A program made the translations under genes and the position numbers. Source: Epiperipatus broadwayi (lineage: Eukaryota > Onychophora > Udeonychophora > Euonychophora > Peripatidae). From it: a DNA stretch of 64,000 nt. The number at the start of each line of letters is the position of its first letter. The stretch's first letter is position 1. The notes beneath the pieces were generated by a model. The model worked only from the letters and a program-made list of their open reading frames with translations. It had not been told where the DNA came from and did no database searches. The stretch is taken from positions 1,800,001-1,864,000 of the forward strand of contig JAQFVV010012509.1 in NCBI GenBank assembly GCA_028023455.1, written 5' to 3'. Below are positions 34,424-46,989 of this stretch, piece by piece.

Positions 34424-35339
34424 CTCTAAAAGATCTTTATTATTAGTCATTTTATCTATATCTTCAATGACTTAAGTTAGTATAAAACCCAGTCATCATA
34501 AGCCTTTCATGCCATAGACTGATTGTGGAAATGTGATTGTGATTGTTAAGTGTATGGATATGGCAAACAGAAAGTGTCTTATTAGATGTAATCATTTTTT
34601 ATATTTGATTATGCCTCTCATTTTATAGTCCTATATATATATATGTATAAATTTTATAATACTTTATAAAGAGGATCTGCATCTTTTTTATTTTAATCTT
34701 TTTTTTTTTTTTTAATTTTTTTTATTCTCATTCTATTTTGACTGTTTCTTATTTTTTTTATTTGGTTTTCATTTTTTTAAGATCTAATATCTTTTGCTGA
34801 ATCTTGAAAAAAGGAGAAAAAGGCAAAAAAGGTTTTATTTAATCTCAAAAGTAGCAGACACAGATGAATTATTCTCAACTGCCATTAGCTACGGCAAATG
34901 GTAATAATAATCTCAGCATTGTTTGTTATTCACAAAAGATGCTGCAAATGACATTTGTGTCCATGTCAAGAACAGCTTGTTTTTAATTAAAAGGTCCTTC
35001 CAAAATGATGAATGTTGTTGCATTGACCATAAAGAGTAATATCCTGAATGAAAAATGCAATTTTTGTAAAGAATCATTTGGATTCAAATATTGTCAAATG
35101 AAACAATATTGTACATAATTGAATAAATAATAAAGTAATCTAACGGATAATCATTCAGAAGAGCATCAGAACTGACAAATTGAGCAACAATAGGAAAACT
35201 TTTATCTCTTGAATCCATCACTCTACCACTATACTAAATCATACAGACCCTTTAATTGAATAATCAGCATTGATTTGATCAGTCAATATATGAAACAAAT
35301 TTTAGCTATTTTTTTCATATGCTATCATTAGGAACTTGG

Positions 35340-36100
35340 GAAGTCAATACTGTAATGGACATTAAATAAACCAAACTCTAAAAATATGGAAAAATATAAT
35401 TGTGACATTCTTGGATTAACTGAAGTAAATTGAACTGAAATTGGACAATAAATTGTTGAAAAATTCAAAGCACAAAGTTAGTGTAGAATTTCTATTAAGT
35501 AAAAACATAAATTTCATTGATAAAATATAAGCCTGTCAGTGCAAAAATTATGGTGACTGGATTCAATGCAAAATCTTTCAATATCACATTAATCCAAGAA
35601 TTTATTTTCATACATCAAATAGAACAATTATGCAGAGATTTGAAATTAATTCTTGACATAGAACTCATAAATACATCATTGGAGGAGATTGTAATGATAA
35701 GATTGGAAATGATATTAATGAAAAAATAGTAAGGGCAAATACAACTTTGGAGAAATTTGTTGTAGAATGTAATAAGAATGACTTGTTATATCTTGCTCTC
35801 ATCAATAGGACTGCAGAAAATAGCCCTGGAGATTGAATTATGGAAAGACAATGATAAGCTTGATAAGTTAGATATGATTACAACAGAGATGTATTTTTCA
35901 GAGATCAGATAGATTCAGATCATAACTATGATACAAATTGCAAATACCCAACTGAAATAATAGAGAAAAGTAAATATATAAATAAAGAAAAGTACTAGAT
36001 TCAGAATATTTGAAAAGCCAACAAAGCCTTTGAAAGAAGCTGATATTGGAGTTATACCAGAAGAGGGAAGGATTAAAAAAGATTAGATTACACAAGAAAT
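35340..36100 (+). pseudogene. RTE-type retrotransposon endonuclease relic
   Basis: Frames in order read YNCDILGLTEVN (about 35396; family YNIDILGLSEVRW), KPVSAKIMVTGFNAKSFNIT then LIQ (35525-35600), IIGGDCNDKIGN (about 35674; the GD.N motif), and SDHNYD (about 35918; the catalytic SDH). These are the conserved steps of the apurinic-like endonuclease in RTE elements, often annotated as craniofacial development protein 2-like. Frameshifts and stops separate the pieces, and the RT part is missing or unreadable. Confidence 0.65.
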
Positions 36101-38046
36101 ATTGAAATTATTACAGAAAAAAAACAACACTGAAAAGCATAAAGAACAATATCAAAATTTGTCGAATAGGAAAGATAGACAAAAAATAATTAGAAATTCA
36201 AAGTAGACGTATAGAAAAATATCATGGCTAATATAATTCCAGAGAAGTCTACAGCATGATAAAAAACTAAATAAAATATTAGCCAAAATGGAAGCTAATA
36301 GATAAACATGAAAAAAGATTCACTAACAGAACTAAAATTTTAAGTGATCAGAGTACTGTCCTAAATTATATAAATAATAATTGGTTTTTTGTTTGAGAGT
36401 TCATAAAAACTTTTTAATACCAGAAGTTATAACTGGACCACAGTTTATGAAACTAGAGTTCCAGCCTACCATTGTATCATACCATGCAAGACACTTGCAT
36501 TAAAATAGGCACATAATATTCTAGTGATCAGTTCATGTATGAACTCCAGAAGATAATGGAAGGGGTCAGATGTAAAAGGATGTCACAAGATTACAAATCT
36601 TTTGACTTTGTTGGAGTGAAGAATATAGCTTGAAACAGTGACAAAGATATTAGTGTACATAGGGACCCAGTAAATTTTATCCCAAAGATTAATTAGAGTA
36701 GCAGATTTGGTAATTTGGAAGGTCTTATTAACTTTATTATTAGTTTAGTTTGCTGTATTGGCTCTAAATATAAATATGTAGTTTATATAATCTTGACAAG
36801 TTGGATAAATGGAGATAACTATAATTGTTAAAGTGCTTGTTTGTGTGTATATGTATATTGAAATTATAAATATATTAGATATTGATTCTTGTAACTATTA
36901 TATTATCCTTTTACTATAACGATTAGAACATAAGGCTGAAGGAAAATGCTACAAGAAAAAACTAATATATTATATGTTCATTAGTGATTTGGTTTAGTTG
37001 GATGCCATCAGATTCTAGAGTTTGGAAGATGTTGAGAATGAGTTTAAATCCTTAATCTCTTCTAAAATATATCTTGGTTTGGTTGAGCATGGTGTAGCTT
37101 AGAAAATCATGTCAACTAAGATTGATTATCAGAACTATGACAATAATAATAGCTATCTATTCCCCCCTCTCCCCATTCTTCTTCATTCATCATTTTTCAT
37201 TTTAATCTCATGACTGTTATTTTCAGCAAATTATTTCCAGCATAAGTCATGAAGTCATGAATTTCTGTAAATGAAAGTATTTCTAGATAACATACAAAAG
37301 AAAATAAACAAACACAATAACATTTTTTATGTACAAGCTATATAAAATTATTCCCTTTGTTAATGCTTTATGCATTCTATTCTTATTTGCTTGCAAAGAT
37401 ATATTAATTTTCTAAGAGGTATTATTTTCATTTCTCTGTCAATTGATTAGGCTATCCTTTTTAGATATTTTTTTACTCTGATTTACTCGCTTTCAAGTCT
37501 GATTATACTAAATTTAGTGATATTTAATCATTCTAATTACTTGTGTGATTTTCTAGATGGTTAAACTGATTACAACTTAATTAGTGCACAGCTATTTATT
37601 TATTATAATAATTATTTTATTTACCTTAATGTAGCACTGACAATATGTTGTAACATACACATATTCTTTAAGCATTAACATATATATTCATACATTTTTA
37701 ATCTTAGATAAATTGTTTTGGAAATGATTTTTTTCTTTTAGTACTTTATAAATTCTTTTATTACTCAATATCAAAATTCCTGCATTACAATTTTTTTAAA
37801 TAATCATTAAATATTTAAGATCATTTTCTTGAACTATAGGTTGTCCACATTATAGGACTTATATTAAATTCTTTAAAAAGTGATGATAAAATTACTAAGA
37901 AGCAAATAGGATCATGTCATCAAACATTCATTAATAAAACTAAATACATAAGAAAATTCTTATAACTTCCATTATATACTCAAGGCATGATATATAACAA
38001 AAACTGCACCTTCACTGACACCCATAACATAGCTATGCTAGCTATT

Positions 38047-38600
38047 GTAACAGTCAGAATCGTCTATCTCGCTAACACACTGCAGAATTCAAACCCCAGA
38101 CAAGAAATTGAACATTCTAGGAGGGGTTGCCTTCTAGATATACTAAGTTCGAATCTAAAGCCCAAATTTCACAGCGCCTTCTATGTGACAACGCATCTGA
38201 TGCCACTACAGTATGACCCAGAAAAAAAAATACTATGTAACAGTCAGAATCGTCTATCTCGCTAACACACTGCAGAATTCAAACCCCAGACAAGAAATTG
38301 AACATTCTAGGAGGGGTTGCCTTCTAGATATACTAAGTTCGAATCTAAAGCCCAAATTTCACAGCGCCTTCTATGTGACAACGCATCTGATGCCACTACA
38401 GTATGACCCAGAAAAAAAAATACTATGTAACAGTCAGAATCGTCTATCTCGCTAACACACTGCAGAATTCAAACCCCAGACATGAAACTGAACATTCTAG
38501 GAGGGGTTGCCTTCTAGATATACTAAGTTCGAATCTAAAGCCCAAATTTCACAGCGCCATCTATATGACAACGCATCTGATGCCACTACTAGTATGACCT
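38047..38600. repeat. 190-bp tandem repeat, three units
   Basis: Units start at 38047, 38237 and 38427 with GTAACAGTCAGAATCGTC. The first two look identical and the third differs at a few sites and runs into unique sequence after 38600. Because 190 is not a multiple of three, the overlapping ORFs of 92, 80 and 64 codons simply restate the repeat in shifted frames and are not genes. A diverged inverted copy is at 22805-22935. The unit contains AGTTCGAATCT, a B-box-like word, but no paired A box at the right spacing. Confidence 0.9.
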
Positions 38601-40300
38601 TTGACCGGTGCCTGGTGGTCAGGGAGAAACAAAAGACTATACTAAAAGAAGTTTGGGTGGCTAATTAACGTCTATGGATTTACAAAAGAAATGCAGAAAA
38701 TATATATATAGACGTGATAGGAATCAAATGAAATAAGAGATCAAATTTAGTTTTAAATAATTTCACAAAATTTATTCATATAAATTATATATATAACGCC
38801 ACTGTCTGCTTATATGAGACAGGGACGCATATTAAATAACTGTTGGCATTATATTCCCACAACTGACAAAAAGACTTTAAAACAAAGTGATATATTCTAT
38901 TCCTCGGGCTAATAGCATTACGATAATGTGCTTGACGAGATAGGAACATGTGCGAGGTGCTTTGAGTAATTATACAAGTTTAAGAAAATATTTGAAAATT
39001 AAGTGTTCTAAAATATTTGTTTTTGAGAATAGCACGGACTAAAGCTTACTAAGCAACAAAGTGGGAATGTGATCAAAGCATTTATTTGAGAATAATAATA
39101 ATAGAGTTGCATTGGGAGGTCAGTATTGCTGATAATGAATTTATTAAAGTTGGAGGGTGTGACATGTTTAAGTCACGGATGCTTTGTAAAATAAATATAA
39201 AATAAACCAATATTGAAGATCCGGAATGATTACGGAGGGCATTTCGCCGCTAACCCGTAGGAAAGTATTGTTATGAACAGCCGGAATTTAGCGACTGTGT
39301 GACGATTGCGTTTAATTCCCAGGTGTGTCATTTGGGGACACACTGTGCCTGGAAACCACAAAAAAGCGAAGAGAACGGCCTTAGCCATGTAAAGAATCCT
39401 TAGAAAAATAAAACAAAGCGGTCTCAACAAACAATTCATTTACCAGCAATACGAGACGAGTGTATATAAAACATACTGAATGGGTTTTACTTGGATTAAG
39501 AGAAATGCCCAATCAAATTCCCAGAACTTCATTTAAAAGGGTCCACACATTCTCTACGTCAATGATGAACTTTGTAATTAAAGTAGAACACGGTAATTAA
39601 AATAGGAAAATGCATGCTTGCGGGTTTGAAAAGTAAGTATAGATTGATATACGCAATCATGCATTAGGGGACACATTTAATCATTGACCTCGCACATACT
39701 CTCATATTAGATTAAAATCAATAACGTAGATTTTAAACTATGTGATTATATGATATATTAAAGAAAAGAATCGCCTTCGAACGAGTGATTTGCAAGATAA
39801 TAAAATTGGAAAATTATAAATTTAAAATATGCCTTAATAGCGGCGTCTTACTTTCAATAAAGGGAATAGTTCACTCGGTCAAAGATGATTCTGACACATT
39901 ATCATAATAAAATAAAAGAAAGCTTTATAAATAGAAAATATTAACCCAGGGATAGAGCAAAACTGTTGATTATATTTGAACACTTTAAAGAAGTACATAA
40001 TAAAGTTATGTGAAATAAAAGAAAAACAATTTAGAATAGCTATAGCATGTTAGTTAGGAATCACAAGAGCTCTTGGGTTAATATAGGTTACCTCTGGAGA
40101 CGCATTTGCAGGTAGATGTTCGGCAGGTTTTATAATTCTGCAGCAAAATCTGGAATGTTCATATTTTTGCAGCAGCAGCAGTTCCGGGGTTCCTTATGCG
40201 ATAGCTTCCGATGGTCTGGAGCAGCGGCTGGCTATTCCGAGGGGAAATAGCCATCTTGACACCTCTACTCTGTCATGTCAAGGTTAGCGAATTATTAGAA
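38601..40300. other. GC-richer unclassified stretch, probably repetitive
   Basis: Noticeably less AT-rich than its surroundings, with several CG-containing words, for example GCAGCAGCAGCAGTTCCGG near 40172-40190. It directly continues from the 190-bp tandem array. No protein or terminal repeat was recognised; it may be part of the same element. Confidence 0.4.
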
Positions 40301-41081
40301 TAGAACTCAGAATGATTTCTCTTAGAAACATTAGAAGAAAAACTGGAGAACAAAAGAAAAACCTTCTTTTTATAGTAGACTTTAATAATAGAACTGCCCT
40401 GGAGCATTACAAAAATATATCGGACTTATCAGCTGTAATTAAATCATCCGAATGTCTAAAGGAATTCAACATTAATTAATTTCTTTTGTTAATTTCCCTG
40501 TCGACATTCGAATTACAAACTAGATTTAATTAAAAATTACTTTTATTAATTAAAGAAAACCTTAAGTGGACATCTGCTGTTTTTAGATAAAACTTATATA
40601 ATATTAACTAATTAAACTATTGTCCCTCATTTATTTTAAAGAAATATTTGGAATGACTTTTATTAAATTAAATGAAAATTATTTTACTTTTAACTTGCAA
40701 TATTTGAATCTATTTACTAAACGAATATTTACTAAATGAATTTTATTTTAAATCAAAATATATTACGACAGTAATATATTTATAAATAGATTCAAACAAA
40801 ATAACTTTAACAATTTATAATTTTGATATGTTTTAAAATGCATATCATAGTGTGTGCGCAATTACGACTTATATAACCTACTTTTTAATAAATCAAAATT
40901 ATGTGAACATATACATAATCTATAATCTTTTATTTATTTGGGAATGACATATATATAATACGAGCATTGTACTCTTGGTTTAAAATTAGGCGGGATTTTC
41001 GGTATATAAGCGTATTGCAGATACACTACGATAGATTGGGGTTCAAACTAAGGTATGAGGGTAGGAAATAGGTAAGAAAAG

Positions 41082-41120
41082 GTGAAACGAAGATCTGCAA
41101 AGCAGACCTTACTGTTTCAC
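41082..41120 (-). repeat. Conserved hairpin motif, copy 2
   Basis: On the minus strand: GTGAAAC, AGT, AAGGTCTGC, TTT, GCAGATCTT, C, GTTTCAC. The outer seven pairs are perfect and the inner nine include one wobble. Compare 22615-22653. Confidence 0.6.
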
Positions 41121-42163
41121 TATATACAACAAAATATTAATAAACTATTTTCCAAATATTAAAAAATTTATTTTGCTATCTCAAATCTTCATATGACTCC
41201 AATATAGAAAGCATGTTAACTGTCCATGGAAAAAACACAAATCAGCAGTAAATTATTCTCTATTCATATAAACTAACATGGTTGACAATAAATATATTTA
41301 GAAAGTTCCAATGCTAGATGTTTAATTAAAATTAGTATTTTATCACATAAGCATATGTATAATACTAGTCATACCTCCGTAACATATATTATTTCTTCAT
41401 TATCAGACATTAAATTAAAATGAATTCTTACTACTATGTATTTTCTTTATTTCTAGTTAAATTGCATTAAAGCACAACAGGATTATTAGCATTTTCATAT
41501 ATCTTAAATAATTCTTAACTTTTCACAAATTAGCATTTCAAATCTATTATAATTAAACTATATAATTAATTATTCTAATTCCTTATGCATTGCGCTTTAT
41601 ATATATATATGCGCATGCATATATTCGTGCATGTAGAATAATTTTTATTTCAGTACTGATTTATAATGTAAATCTTTTATTCCTTCGCTGGTAAAATATC
41701 GATGTATTCACCAACCTAGAACATAGCACAACCAGGAACAAAACTACATAAGTATGGAATGGAAATAAAAGTCGTAAATAAAAATGGTACAGACATTAAA
41801 TTCAGTTGTAAATAGTATAAACAATTTGATTAATTAAAAAAAATTATTCATGATTATATGAACATACAGATATAATAGTATAACCCTGAACTGATGTGTC
41901 TAGTATTTATTAATCAGTTTAATCTGCAATTTATTACTGACCTACATTTTTTTTACATTAATATCTACCATCTATTTATATATATATATTTCATTGAAAT
42001 TCAAAAGAGGCTAGTGATTGAACACAACTACAGTTTTTGAACCACAATTGAAAATCAACAACAAAACTTAAAACAAATTTCAATAATTTAACTCAATATG
42101 TATTATAATATTCTAGTACATAATAAGAATAAAATGGAATAATATATAAGAAAAAAAAAAGTT

Positions 42164-42291
42164 TAGGGCTTAAAAACAAATCTTACTCTAGATTTAATAA
42201 TTAATAAGTCTACTGTCCACAAGGCATTAGGCCTTAAAAACAAATCTTACTCTAGATTTAATTATTAATAAGTCTACTGTCCACAAGGCAT
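42164..42291. repeat. 64-bp tandem duplication, two units
   Basis: Nearly identical adjacent units containing AAATCTTACTCTAGATTTAA and CTACTGTCCACAAGGCAT; a few base differences. Confidence 0.9.
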
Positions 42292-42329
42292 TTTTCTTAA
42301 CCCCACACATTTGTTTTTGTATAATATCT

Positions 42330-42965
42330 ACTCTTCAGTTTCACAAATCTTGGTAATAATCCAAGTTGCATCTTTGAATTTGTATACTGTTTCACTTCAG
42401 CAAGCTAGAATAACTTTAGAGTAGTCCAAGCACACTTCTATTGGGTCAGGTGGTAAAAAGTTGCCTTTTAAATCATCATCTTTAGAAGATTAACTATGAT
42501 GCATGCTTGATATTATTTCTTTTTTGAGAAGTAACATTTTGAAAGCATGAATAATACACTGCTGGCTACCTATAGCAAATCTTATTGAGTTATCTTCATT
42601 GAAAAATTTGTCATCATATGTAGAATAAAGTCAGTACTAAAATGGACACAAAACTCTGCATACAGTAGTGATGTTTAGTACTAAAATGCTTCCTAGGTAA
42701 ATAATTAATTTTATATACATAGGTATCACCGAGCTGCTGTGATTTGCTGTAGATATACTATTTTTTTTCTACTGTAACTTTTGCTTCAAATATTACACTG
42801 CAGTTTCTTGCATTCTCTAGCAATATGAAAGTATGAATGCCTGAATCAAATCTTTGAATGAATGAAAATCTATTTTTGAATCATTGAAGGATCGAATCTG
42901 TGTATCAATTACATACAGTCTTCCTGATGCTGTTAGAAATGTTTTCCAGGCCCACAAACCCAAAG
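42330..42965 (-). pseudogene. Unidentified gene-like coding relic, probably a processed pseudogene
   Basis: On the minus strand, consecutive frames give WKTFLTASGRLYVIDTQIRS, then SGIHTFILLENARNCSVIF and EAKVTVEKK, then FFNEDNSIRFAIGSQQCII and HAFKMLL, then KDDDLKGNFLPPDPIEVCLD and YSKVILAC, and SETVYKFKDATWIITKICET. Frameshifts and stops separate them, but the composition is that of an ordinary cellular protein, not a transposase or RT. No splice sites are visible between the pieces, which suggests a retrocopy. Family A copy A7 (42645-42676) is inserted in it. I do not recognise the protein; a beta-propeller is only a guess. Confidence 0.4.
42645..42676 (-). mobile_element. Family A retroelement, copy A7, a 32-bp remnant
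   Basis: Flanked by the perfect 12-bp duplication AGTACTAAAATG (42633-42644 and 42677-42688). Only the antisense terminus CAAAACTCTGCATACAGTAG and the tail end ATGTTT are left, fused directly. It is inserted in the coding relic at 42330-42965. Confidence 0.8.
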
Positions 42966-43348
42966 ATGTTTTTCAGTTTATAAACGGATAATCAGCTTAA
43001 GCTGTTAATTACAAAAACTTGATGAAATATAATTAGTGTGTAGTTTTTTATTTAATTACATGTGAATTGAATCTTTCATCCAAGTTTTGATTCTTTTTTT
43101 TATAAAAAAAAATATGTGCCAGTCATTTATAATTTTTTTGATTTCACATTTTTATATTCAATTTCTTAAAATATTGTTTTCCTGAAGGTTTGTGATAATG
43201 GTATTTTAGTTGTATTTATTTATTGGACTATTTCCATCATCTAATATGAGTATTGAATATCTTTAGAAAAATTTAACTTTTATTTAAATATTCCAAATAC
43301 ATTCAATTGTTAGTAATAGCACATCAAACAGGTTAATATATGCACAAC

Positions 43349-43382
43349 ATTTCGAGAGGTATTATTCTCTCCTTTTCTTCAG
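43349..43382 (-). other. Degraded hammerhead-like motif
   Basis: Minus strand: CTGAAGA, AAAG, then GAGAG/CTCTC with an AATAATAC loop, then GAAAT. The core is nearly complete, but extra bases lie between the core and helix II and no GTC follows. Probably a Penelope-type relic. Confidence 0.3.
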
Positions 43383-44743
43383 GTATTGCTGACCTGACTA
43401 GTGACAGTACTAGCATGGGATTTGAACCTGGACCCTTAGATTAGGTATAATTACGTTATTTAACAGCTTGGCATCCAAAGTTTTATCCATCTATTTATTT
43501 ATTTTTTTATAGCAAGAGGGTTATTGCATAGTCGTGAAGAATTAAGCAATCATTCCCTGTTTTAATATCTATGTCACATTATTTTTCCAACCACTTTTTC
43601 TTATTGATAGGACATTGGATGTAACCTAGCTTTTAATATGATGTTCAAACTCTTATATTCCTTGGTACTGCAGCAAATATTTCATGAAGTTGATAATACA
43701 CTAATGTCAATCTATCTTGCTAGCTGCCTGCTAATTTTACCACTTAATATTTGTTATTCCATAGTCGTCACTAATCTCCCTAGACTCATATTGCACATAC
43801 ATTACCCATATAGTTTCTCATCTGTTCTGTCCCCATTAATTTTAGAATCCTCCACTCCACATTATTCATGTCACTATTAGTTTCCAGGCATTTCCATCAG
43901 TCTTAGGCTGTTTAGTATTTCTACATTTTTTTGACATTTTTTAACATCTACCTATTTGTTTCCTCATTCTTATCCATTGCCTGCTAATTTTTCTTGCTAT
44001 CATAACATATTTCCTTGAGATCTCTGACTGGCTCTTTCATTTCTTGTCTTTATATTTCATTAAATAGTGGCACCATCACCCCTCACTCCTTTTATGCACT
44101 CTTTTTCCAGTGCTGTTACCCATGTTTCCTTTTAACTTAGATTATTCTAAAATCTATTGCTCATGTTGTTGTTAATTTTCCTTATTCATCACCCTTATTC
44201 TCTTTTATTTTTTTACTTGTTTATTTACTTATTATTCTTTTGTTCATTCCAAAATATATATTATAACTTATTCATACTACATCTGAAACCGGAATGAAGC
44301 CAAGTGAAGGAGTCAAATTAGAACTAGATTCACACACGTAGTTTCAATAACATATAAAAGGAAGGCTTTTAACAAAAAATTATGTAAAGCTTAATATCTA
44401 TAACGAGTTATTTACCAATATCATTAATAATAAACAAATATCCATTTGAATGGCTATTAACTTTAAATATAATAAAATTAGTAAGACCTCAGGACATTCT
44501 CATAATTTTAATAATATTGTCTCGGGGTATACTCGGGTGCAAATCAAGCATGTAATTAATAGAAATTCATGTGTGTGTTATATTTAATAAAGCTAGCAAG
44601 TTAATTCTTAATTCTTGGGTTGAATTTTGTTTAGATCAAACGTTTGTCTCAAGATTCTTAATGAAATATAATAATTACTATTCCAATATTAATATCAATC
44701 ACTTTTTTACAATGCATTATATATTTATTTTACTATCATAATG

Positions 44744-44772
44744 ATTTTGATTGCCCCAGCAATCTTCTTCAG
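44744..44772 (-). other. Degraded hammerhead-like motif with perfect helix II
   Basis: Minus strand: CTGAAGA, A, GATTGC/GCAATC six-pair stem with a TGGG loop, then AAAAT where GAAAC is expected. A single change at G12 separates it from a full core. No cleavage triplet was found downstream. Confidence 0.35.
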
Positions 44773-45256
44773 ATCTACAGTTAACATAAATACATGAATA
44801 TTTATACATAAACACAAAATTTCTACATATCTATTATAATGTTTCCCGTCTTGCTAGGCCTCTATACTCAATATAAATGCGCGAGTTGATCAAGTTATAT
44901 CAAAAAGAAGAAAGTTGTATTTCTATTTCTAAAAACATAACTATATTTCCTGATCAACTCGGCCTAGATTTGTTACGATTTGCGCTATTGACAAAATCAG
45001 CTTTTAATTTATTTGATCAGGGTGCCAGGATTTCCGTAGGAATCTGCTGAAATCTGTCAAATAACGTATCGCAAATTAAAAAGAAAAAAGGTTTTTTAAA
45101 CGAATTGGTATTACATCATACTGTGAACTAGAATTGTTTTTTAAATATTATTATTCCTGGAACTTATTCATAACATATTGGCAATGGTAAATTACGTTTT
45201 TAAATGTTACTAAACTACTAATAAATTTAATAATAAACACTAATAAATATTATTAA

Positions 45257-45368
45257 TAACAGTCCAAATGAAAATTGATATTAGAAATATTTTTATTCTA
45301 ACAGATTAAAAATAACAGTCCAAATGAAAATTGATATTAGAAATATTTTTATTCTAACAGATTAAAAA
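45257..45368. repeat. 56-bp tandem duplication, two units
   Basis: AACAGTCCAAATGAAAATTG to CTAACAGATTAAAAA occurs twice in a row with no difference seen, so it is recent. Confidence 0.9.
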
Positions 45369-45589
45369 TCTGTTCAAGTTAAATTGTAAATTAAATAAAC
45401 TGGAGGGAACACACACTAATCCAAATATGAATACATTAATAAAAAACAAGTTTCACAATTAAAAAAAATTATTGGATAAATAAGTCTCTTGAACAGAAAA
45501 ATTAAAGTCTATCGAAATTCTATTATACGTATATTTTTACGAGTTTGCAAAATGGTTTGTCGACAATTTAGTCACAATCGTGAATAATA

Positions 45590-45900
45590 AAGAGTCATAG
45601 CTTACCGGTAAGTTTAGTGAAAAAGTTGTAGCTTACTATGCATGAGCTCGGCCATTGGTTATTAGTTGATCTTGTATTCTATTCCGAAGGCTAGTCGCAG
45701 AAGCTTTTCTAGTGTCGATCTTAACGATGTCAGCTAAAGCCCCGGTCTACTCCCGCATGAAGGATTATTTCATCGTGAAGTGGTCTTGGATTTAATAATC
45801 CAAAACCAGCCAAAGGAAAAAACACACAACAAGACCTTCGTCAAACTGGTCTCTGCCTTTTATACTAGAGGCCCAGTTTTCAGACTTCTACGCATGTTAT
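45590..45900. other. GC-richer unclassified stretch
   Basis: Contains several CG words and no ORF. It might be part of an LTR or other repeat, but no second copy or terminal repeat was seen. Confidence 0.3.
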
Positions 45901-46176
45901 TATCATGGCATTTAGGTTCGTAATCTTGTACATTCTTTATCATTTTTCGATTACAAAGTTTTTATTTTTTCCAGCATAATTCTGCCATCTTTAATTAGCT
46001 AAAATATTTTTCTTTTAGCTTATCTTTTTACTTTTTGAATTCTTTTACTTTATCAGGATTAGTAATCTGCGTGTCTTTTGTTCTCTCCAATTTCTACTTT
46101 ATTTTTAATTACGCAAAAAAATATAAAAGACAATTTTAATTTTCACTGTACATTTTTTTAAAAAAAATTAAGTTTA

Positions 46177-46186
46177 CCCCCCCCCC
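46177..46186. repeat. Poly-C tract (10 C)
   Basis: A C run followed by CTC and a T run. Together with 46190-46430 it forms a pyrimidine-rich stretch. Confidence 0.85.
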
Positions 46187-46989
46187 TCTTTTTTTTTTTA
46201 GCTTTTACCAACTGCCAATATATTTGTGCCATATATAAATAAACGGTACACTATATACACATTTTTTTTATGCTCCCTTATATATATACCTACATAAATA
46301 TCCTTAATTTCTTCAATCATTTTTACATTTAAATTATTTTTTATATTCACTTTTAATTCTAATATATTTTTTATTTTTAACGTATCCTCTTTTTATTCTA
46401 ATTTTAACATATATTTAAGTGATTGCTAATAATATTGGACAAATTGGGCAATGTGGTTAAAGAAATATTATTCTAATTACTAATCTAAAAGTTATTACTC
46501 TCAGCGATTTTTAAAATGATGTGTTCTTGATATGACTAAATAGCATAGGGTTTTAATTATATCTATTCATATCTCAGCAAATTCAATGTTAAATTGGAAT
46601 TGGTGCAAATAAATTGAATTTTTTTTAAAAATTACTTTTTAAATAAAATCTAATTGTTACCATATTCGTTTATAAGATATGTAGATGATGATGATTTTTA
46701 ATTAATGACAAACAGCCAATATGCAACAATTTATTAATTATAAAACTATTTTTAAAAAAATGTTTAGACAAACATAATCATAATAACAGTAAGTTCTCCG
46801 AAAAGATTATGACTCATATTGTGCTATACTTTATACTGTCTACTTGAGTTATAAATACTGTTTTTTTTTTTGTCAAAATCATGATGCAGCAACAAAACAC
46901 TGCCTATGGAATCAGCTCACCAAATTGTCTACAAAATCCAGCGCAAACAACCTATGTATAAGTTTTCATATTACAGGGAATCTAGGGCT

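Noticed and set aside
37987-38597. Three overlapping ORFs of 92, 80 and 64 codons as possible genes
   Set aside because: They are the same 190-bp tandem repeat read in successive frames; the unit length is not a multiple of three and no splice or promoter evidence exists.
38047-38600. CRISPR-like or tRNA-gene array
   Set aside because: Animal DNA, units of 190 bp without spacers; a B-box-like word is present but no A box at tRNA spacing and no cloverleaf.
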